A DNA stretch of 34,665 bases from assembly GCA_028867275.1 (NCBI GenBank), contig JAGWGU010000014.1, positions 1 to 34,665 of the forward strand, in the 5' to 3' direction. Below the pieces are notes generated by a model that saw nothing but the letters and a program-made list of their open reading frames with translations, was not told where the DNA came from and did not search any database. Made by a program: the position numbers and the translations under genes. Positions 30,107 through 34,665 of the stretch are shown piece after piece. Every line of letters begins with the position of its first letter. Position 1 is the stretch's first letter. Origin of the DNA: Nitrososphaerota archaeon (GTDB lineage Archaea > Thermoproteota > Nitrososphaeria > Nitrososphaerales > Nitrosopumilaceae).

Positions 30107-30431
30107 CTTTGCATTCAGAGTTTGGGCATACCCTAGGTTCTAGCTTTCCCAGGTAAACTTCCTGATTGCAAGAATTGCATTTTATTTTCTCTACCACATC
30201 GAAGAGCTTGTACCAGTTGGTGGTAAAGTTCTGAGCAATTTGTCTGATGAGTCCAGCATCACGCAACTGGTTAAAGTATTGTTCCACGTCATCAATGGTA
30301 ATAGAGCTGTCAAGGCCATTATTTTTGAGCAGTTCAAGTATTTCGTCATTTGTAAATCGCAGATTCGTATCATTGAACTTTTCAAAAATAGTTTTTCTAA
30401 TCTGAAGAGGTACGGTATTTGAGATGGACAA
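30096..30431 (-). CDS. Winged-helix protein with C-terminal zinc ribbon
   Basis: 111 aa. N-terminal helix-turn-helix-like part (TNDEILELLKNNGLDSSITIDDVEQYFNQLRDAGLIRQIAQNF), then a zinc ribbon KCNSCNQEVYLGKLEPRVCPNSECKATF with two Cys pairs (C-x2-C and C-x4-C). The start is TTG at 30431, one base after the sufU stop, and no ATG occurs earlier in the frame, so it is translated with the SUF operon. Zinc-ribbon/winged-helix proteins are often transcription factors; a regulator of Fe-S biogenesis is an attractive but unproven role. The ribbon could also hold an Fe-S cluster or iron as a sensor. Confidence 0.8.
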   Translation of the reverse strand: MSISNTVPLQIRKTIFEKFNDTNLRFTNDEILELLKNNGLDSSITIDDVEQYFNQLRDAGLIRQIAQNFTTNWYKLFDVVEKIKCNSCNQEVYLGKLEPRVCPNSECKATF

Positions 30432-30432
30432 T

Positions 30433-30873
30433 TTAGTAAAGACCTGAAGCTTCTTCTTTTATCTTGTCTGCAGATGCAGTGTCTTTTAGCTTGTCAACAA
30501 GATAAGAGTAGAGGCCAGATTTTAGAACCTTCAATGACAACAAGGCACATTTTATCCTAGCAGGGCCAAGATCATGCAAGCCGAGATTGTCAAGAATGTC
30601 TTCTTTTGTAAGCTTTTTGACATATTCAAAATCTTTGCCTAGAATAAGTTCGGTCAACATGGATGCGCTTGCCTGGCTTATGGCACATCCTTTTCCTGTA
30701 AATTTTACGTCTGCAACCTTGTCGTCTTTTATGTTAAGGTGCATCTCAAGCTCATCACCACATAATGGATTGCTGTCCCTCTGTGCAATATCAGGATTTT
30801 GTATCTTTCCATAGTTTCTTGGATTTCTATAGTAATCAAGTATGATTTCTCTGTAAATATCAGCACTACTCAT
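30433..30873 (-). CDS. sufU: SufU/IscU-type Fe-S scaffold or sulfur acceptor
   Basis: 146 aa. Three conserved Cys: Cys38 in NPLCGDELEMH, Cys63 in GKGCAISQASASML and Cys109 in ARIKCALLSLKVL, plus Asp40, the standard SufU/IscU ligand set. The extra residues between the second and third Cys favour SufU over IscU. It accepts sulfur from the SufS persulfide and passes it to SufBCD, or acts as a scaffold. It overlaps the sufS stop by 4 nt. Confidence 0.95.
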   Translation of the reverse strand: MSSADIYREIILDYYRNPRNYGKIQNPDIAQRDSNPLCGDELEMHLNIKDDKVADVKFTGKGCAISQASASMLTELILGKDFEYVKKLTKEDILDNLGLHDLGPARIKCALLSLKVLKSGLYSYLVDKLKDTASADKIKEEASGLY

Positions 30874-32114
30874 AGCTTGAACAACTCCTTTGCTCTATTA
30901 AGTGACCTGATAAAAACATCTATCTCTTCTTTTGTATTATAGATATAAAAGCTTGCGCGGGATGTTGCAGACACATCTAATCTTTCCATCAATACCTGTG
31001 CACAGTGATGTCCAGATCTAATAGCAATTCCATCTTCATCAATTATAGTAGCAAGGTCATGTGGATGAATGTCTCCTAAATTGAAAGATATTACACCACC
31101 TCTTTTTGTTACATCTTTTGGACCATACAGTATGATTCCTTTCATTTGAGAAAGTTTGTCCAGTGCATATTTTGTCAATTCCATTTCATGCTCTCGTACT
31201 TTGTCCATCCCTATATTATCAAGATAATCAATGGCTGCGGCAAATCCAATGACATCAGCAATGTTTGGAGTTCCAGCTTCGAACTTGTATGGCAAATCAT
31301 TCCATGTAGTTTCATACTTGTGGACCTCTCGTATCATGTCTCCTCCGCCATTGAACGGAACCATCTCTTGAAGTAATTCTTTTCTTGCCCACAAAACTCC
31401 AACTCCAGTAGGGCCAAGCATCTTGTGTGCAGAAAAGGCAAAAAAGTCGCAGTCAAGTTTCTGCAAATCTACTTTAAGATGTGGAACAGATTGTGCTCCA
31501 TCAATTAATACCCGTACGCCATATGCCTTGCACCTTTTTACAATTTCTTCAGAGTTAGTTATTGTTCCCAAGACATTAGACATTTGACTAAATGTTACAA
31601 TCTTTACTTTTCCTGTCTTGAGATAGTTATCCAAGTGATCAAGGATTAGTTCCCCGTTGTCATCTACTCCAATGTATTCCAGTTTTGCTCCTTTTTCTTT
31701 TGCTAAAAGCTGCCATGGCACTATATTGCTATGATGCTCATATTCCGTAGTTACTATGATATCGTCTTTGTTGATGTTTTGTCGTCCCCAGGCATATGCA
31801 ACAAGATTGATTGCCTCAGTAGTACCCCTCACAAAAATAATCTCTTCACGATTTTTTGCATTTATGAATTTGGCTATCTTGTCTCTTGTTGTTTCATACG
31901 CAAGTGTTGCTTCTTCAGCAAGCTCATGGACTGCTCGGTGAATATTAGAATTGTAATTCAGATAATAGTTGCTAATTGCCTCAATCACTTGGATTGGTTT
32001 TTGAGTAGTAGCTGCATTGTCGAGGTAAACAAGCGGTTTGTCTTTGTGTACTTTACGTTTTAGAATTGGAAAGTCATTTCTAATATTTTCAATGTTTATG
32101 AAACTTGTTTGCAA
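30870..32114 (-). CDS. sufS: SufS cysteine desulfurase
   Basis: 414 aa. PLP-dependent removal of sulfur from cysteine, forming a persulfide for Fe-S assembly. Schiff-base Lys in FFAFSAHKMLGPTGVGVLW, the FVRGTTEAINLVA and TEYEHHSNIVPWQLLAKEKGA blocks, and the catalytic Cys in IRSGHHCAQVLMERLDV. The RSGHHCA motif marks group II (SufS/CsdA), which needs an activator such as SufU; sufU follows with a 4-nt overlap. The start ATG is 1 nt after the stop of the Rieske gene. Confidence 0.97.
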   Translation of the reverse strand: MQTSFINIENIRNDFPILKRKVHKDKPLVYLDNAATTQKPIQVIEAISNYYLNYNSNIHRAVHELAEEATLAYETTRDKIAKFINAKNREEIIFVRGTTEAINLVAYAWGRQNINKDDIIVTTEYEHHSNIVPWQLLAKEKGAKLEYIGVDDNGELILDHLDNYLKTGKVKIVTFSQMSNVLGTITNSEEIVKRCKAYGVRVLIDGAQSVPHLKVDLQKLDCDFFAFSAHKMLGPTGVGVLWARKELLQEMVPFNGGGDMIREVHKYETTWNDLPYKFEAGTPNIADVIGFAAAIDYLDNIGMDKVREHEMELTKYALDKLSQMKGIILYGPKDVTKRGGVISFNLGDIHPHDLATIIDEDGIAIRSGHHCAQVLMERLDVSATSRASFYIYNTKEEIDVFIRSLNRAKELFKL

Positions 32115-32115
32115 A

Positions 32116-32436
32116 TTAATTTACCTCAATGTAGATCTCGTTTTGTTCTATTTTAACATTGTAGATTTTGAGTGGTACTTCAGCTGGAAGGTTTTCCGGT
32201 GCACCAGTTTTTAGATTAAATGTAGATAAATGCAATGGACATGTGACACCCTCTTCTGTTAGTATTCCAGTTGAGAGATCTGCATCTGCATGTGTACAGA
32301 TTCTGTCTGATGCATAGATCTTTCCATCAAGATTTGCAAGTAGAATTTTTTTATCTTCATAATCAAAGTCCATCATCTCACCTTTCTTTAGTTTACTTGA
32401 TTTACAAACACGAACCCACTTGGACAAAAGTATCAC
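32116..32436 (-). CDS. Rieske-type [2Fe-2S] ferredoxin in the SUF operon
   Basis: 106 aa. Cys47-x-His49 (ICTHADADLSTG) and Cys66-x2-His69 (TCPLHLSTF) bind the Rieske cluster, with the linker length usual for NirD/BphF-like small Rieske proteins. The start is GTG at 32436, overlapping the sufD stop by 4 nt. The flanking sufD and sufS genes suggest an electron-transfer role in cluster assembly or a client of it, rather than nitrite reductase or dioxygenase partnership. Cytoplasmic; no signal peptide. Confidence 0.92.
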   Translation of the reverse strand: MILLSKWVRVCKSSKLKKGEMMDFDYEDKKILLANLDGKIYASDRICTHADADLSTGILTEEGVTCPLHLSTFNLKTGAPENLPAEVPLKIYNVKIEQNEIYIEVN

Positions 32437-33833
32437 CTGTATTTGTAATGACTTTCAAAGGTGTCAGTCTCACGATATCTTGTTTCTTCAACTTCAAGCA
32501 TAGCCTTGAGTTGTTCATCGGTCTTAATAGTAAGATTGCGTCCTGCCCATTTGGAATCTATCAAGTAACTTATCCAGGCGCGAACCTGATACGACATCTT
32601 TCTTGAGAGTGGTTCAAGGAATCCCTCTACAATTATTTTCTGGGCATCAGACTTGCTCAAGCATCTTGTTGCAAGATAGAATATTTGTTCTTCATCCATT
32701 TGGGCAACTGATGCAGAGTGTGTTGCCTTGACATCATTTGTAAATATTTCAAGCCCTGGTATAGAATCAGATTTTGCGCCCTTGTCAAGCAAGATAGAGT
32801 GTCCTGAAAGATATGATTCAGCATGGTGTGCATCTTTTTCAATTCGTATCATTCCCTTAAAGAGAGATTTTGCTGTATCTTTGAGAACAGATTTTTCTAA
32901 AACTCTGCCAATTGTAGAAGGTGCATTATGAATCAAATTGGAGGCAAGATCATATGACTGGTTCTTGTTTCCAAAAACCACTTCGGTATCTTGTGCAGTA
33001 GCACCTTGGCCATTAAGAAAATTATCTACTTTATATCTAGAAAGATGAGAACCAAACAATCCAAGGTACCAATTCATTCTTCCGTCACGCTCTATTCTTG
33101 CAACTCTTGAAGAAAAGTTGACAGCTGTTTCATCCATTGCCTGTAGTGTAATCAAGTCAAATTGACTGTTTGGACTGATTGATACATCAAGTAGTTCAAG
33201 ATATGCCTGTTGTTTTGCGGCTTGTGGTGCATAGATTTCCTGAACAATAGATGCCTTGCTGCTATCCTCTGCGACTATAACATTGCGTGAGATGGTAGAG
33301 GTTTGGTCAAGTGAAAGAGATGATACCAGATGAATTGTTTTTTCAAGAACAAGATTTCGTGGAATATAGATGAATATTCCAGAATTGAAAAATGCATTGT
33401 TTAGTGCAATATACTTGTCTCTCTTTGAATCAGTTTGCTCAAATGATTTTTTTATCTTGTCACCGTGATTTTTGATTGCGTCCTGGATAGAACACATTAC
33501 AAGACCTTTTTCTTTTAGTTCTGATGGAATGTGTATCTTGTGTATGTTTGTGCCGACTTGTACTATACTTGGGTTATCTCCAATTTCTACTAGTCGGTCT
33601 TTTACAAAATCTGGAATCGTGCTGTCAGAGCTAAGAGAGAAGGTTATCTGTTCTGAATCCATCTTGTTTGCGTCGCTGTACTTGTTATAGAGAGGAGAGA
33701 CTTCTTGTGGAAGTTGCTGAAATATTGTAAAAGAATTCTTGCGATATTCTCGTAGCCATGCAGGATCATTATTTGCATCTGAAATCTCTTCTATGTGACT
33801 AGAGTCAAGTTTAGAAAGAACAAAAGACGACAT
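32433..33833 (-). CDS. sufD: SufD, Fe-S cluster assembly scaffold subunit
   Basis: 466 aa. SufB/SufD beta-helix family: helical N-terminus (SPLYNKYSDANK), core with VPRNLVLEKTIHLV, and a C-terminal segment ATHSASVAQMDEEQIFYLATRCLSKSDAQKIIVEGFLEP, the conserved block that binds SufC and carries the essential His. SufD pairs with SufB and SufC; it has no clear scaffold Cys set. It lies 28 nt after sufB, with a 4-nt overlap to the Rieske gene. Confidence 0.95.
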   Translation of the reverse strand: MSSFVLSKLDSSHIEEISDANNDPAWLREYRKNSFTIFQQLPQEVSPLYNKYSDANKMDSEQITFSLSSDSTIPDFVKDRLVEIGDNPSIVQVGTNIHKIHIPSELKEKGLVMCSIQDAIKNHGDKIKKSFEQTDSKRDKYIALNNAFFNSGIFIYIPRNLVLEKTIHLVSSLSLDQTSTISRNVIVAEDSSKASIVQEIYAPQAAKQQAYLELLDVSISPNSQFDLITLQAMDETAVNFSSRVARIERDGRMNWYLGLFGSHLSRYKVDNFLNGQGATAQDTEVVFGNKNQSYDLASNLIHNAPSTIGRVLEKSVLKDTAKSLFKGMIRIEKDAHHAESYLSGHSILLDKGAKSDSIPGLEIFTNDVKATHSASVAQMDEEQIFYLATRCLSKSDAQKIIVEGFLEPLSRKMSYQVRAWISYLIDSKWAGRNLTIKTDEQLKAMLEVEETRYRETDTFESHYKYR

Positions 33834-33861
33834 TTTACATCACAAATTGACGCAATCGGCA

Positions 33862-34665
33862 CTAGCCGACTGAGCCATCCATTTCCATTTTAATTAGTCT
33901 ATTGAGCTCCACCGCATATTCCATAGGGAGCTCCTTGGTAAATGGCTCTATGAATCCATTTACGATAAGTGTGAGTGCTTCTTCTTCAGTGAATCCCCTT
34001 GTCATCAGGTAAAAGATTTGTTCATCACCAATTTTTCCAACAGTTGCTTCATGGGTTACTGTAGCATCTTCTTGGTTGATTTCCATGTATGGATAAGTGT
34101 CAGTCTTTGATATGTCATCTAGCAACAAGGCATCACATCTAACGGAGGCTTTGACATCTGTTGCGCCTTTTGCTACATGTAAGAGACCTCGGTATGTTGT
34201 TCTACCATTACTTTTGCTGACTGATTTTGATGTTGTTCTAGATGTGGTATGTGGCGCAAGGTGTACCATTTTTGCACCAGTATCTTGGTGTTGGTTCTTG
34301 CCTGCAAATGCAATAGAAAGTGTTTCACCATGTGCACGAGGTCCCATGAGATAGATTCCAGGATATTTCATTGTTAGTTTGCTTCCAATGTTTCCATCAA
34401 TCCATTCTACACGTGCGCCTTCGTATGCGTATGCTCTCTTTGTAACTAGATTGTATACATCATTACTCCAGTTCTGAATAGTTGTGTATCTCAGTTTTGC
34501 ACCCTTTAATGCAATCAATTCTACAACCGCAGAGTGTAGAGATTCTGATGAATATACTGGTGCTGTACATCCTTCTATGTAGTGTACTTCTGCACCTTCG
34601 TCTGCAATGATAAGAGTTCTTTCAAATTGACCAATGTTTTCTTTGTTGATTCTAAAGTATGCTTG
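33862..34665 (-). CDS. sufB: SufB, Fe-S cluster scaffold subunit, N-terminus outside window
   Basis: 267 residues of the C-terminal part are visible; the frame runs to the window end. Motifs: [97 protein letters not shown]. The GC-TAP and the H-E-A-T-V-G block are SufB hallmarks that hold sulfur and cluster. It is the scaffold on which clusters form with SufC and SufD. It appears to head the minus-strand sufB-sufD-Rieske-sufS-sufU operon, whose promoter lies beyond the window. Confidence 0.96.
   Translation of the reverse strand, partial: QAYFRINKENIGQFERTLIIADEGAEVHYIEGCTAPVYSSESLHSAVVELIALKGAKLRYTTIQNWSNDVYNLVTKRAYAYEGARVEWIDGNIGSKLTMKYPGIYLMGPRAHGETLSIAFAGKNQHQDTGAKMVHLAPHTTSRTTSKSVSKSNGRTTYRGLLHVAKGATDVKASVRCDALLLDDISKTDTYPYMEINQEDATVTHEATVGKIGDEQIFYLMTRGFTEEEALTLIVNGFIEPFTKELPMEYAVELNRLIKMEMDGSVG

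Noticed and set aside
1-34665. CRISPR array, phage or insertion sequence
   Set aside because: No regularly spaced repeats with unique spacers, no transposase or integrase, and no terminal repeats flanking a gene were found.

Overview
The window is chromosomal DNA of an ammonia-oxidizing-type archaeon (Nitrososphaerota, formerly Thaumarchaeota; most likely Nitrosopumilales). This rests on AT-rich, tightly packed genes, TATA boxes about 25-30 nt upstream of start codons (leaderless transcription), frequent TTG/GTG starts, a short intron in a tRNA gene, archaeal-type Ahb heme genes, a SufBCD iron-sulfur system, a PAC2 protein, a divergent phosphoglycerate kinase and several small proteins that look restricted to this phylum. 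The assignment comes from protein style and not from a database search. No phage, insertion sequence or CRISPR array was seen.

Layout. 1-3.4 kb: the end of a SixA-like phosphatase gene, two tandem thymidylate-kinase-like paralogs behind a long palindrome, and an unrecognised 455-aa protein. 3.5-9.8 kb: an envelope block on the minus strand made of an ABC ATPase, a secreted CARDB-like protein and a MacB/FtsX-type permease, then micro zinc-finger proteins, a four-helix membrane protein, a DUF6659-like protein and a secreted PepSY-like protein. Three promoters in this block carry the same tandem 10-bp element (AACATTGTTA-type, 13-bp period). A winged-helix gene is divergent from one of them. 9.9-12.6 kb: a two-helix membrane protein, SufC, a Bcp/PrxQ peroxiredoxin, a micro-ORF and tRNA-Leu(CAA) with an intron. 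12.6-16.1 kb: class III aminotransferase, acyl-CoA dehydrogenase and HD hydrolase.

16-23.6 kb: tetrapyrrole genes. A minus-strand operon runs Met8-like dehydrogenase, hemA, hemB and a 103-aa protein. A divergent gene encodes fused AhbA-AhbB siroheme decarboxylase. A coproheme-decarboxylase-like protein of the chlorite dismutase family heads a second operon with DUF1802 and an aldo/keto reductase. Together these genes could carry glutamyl-tRNA to siroheme and on toward heme. Two small regulators (ArsR-like and ribbon-helix-helix) lie between the two sets.

23.7-28.9 kb: a 30-aa membrane peptide, an OB-fold protein, a PAC2 protein, a histone-H1-like lysine-rich coiled-coil protein and a degenerate PAP2-like membrane protein. 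A gene-poor stretch follows, holding hairpins and a candidate structured RNA. 28.9-34.7 kb: phosphoglycerate kinase, then the minus-strand SUF operon sufB (cut by the window end), sufD, Rieske ferredoxin, sufS, sufU and a winged-helix/zinc-ribbon protein. SufC is encoded 20 kb away.
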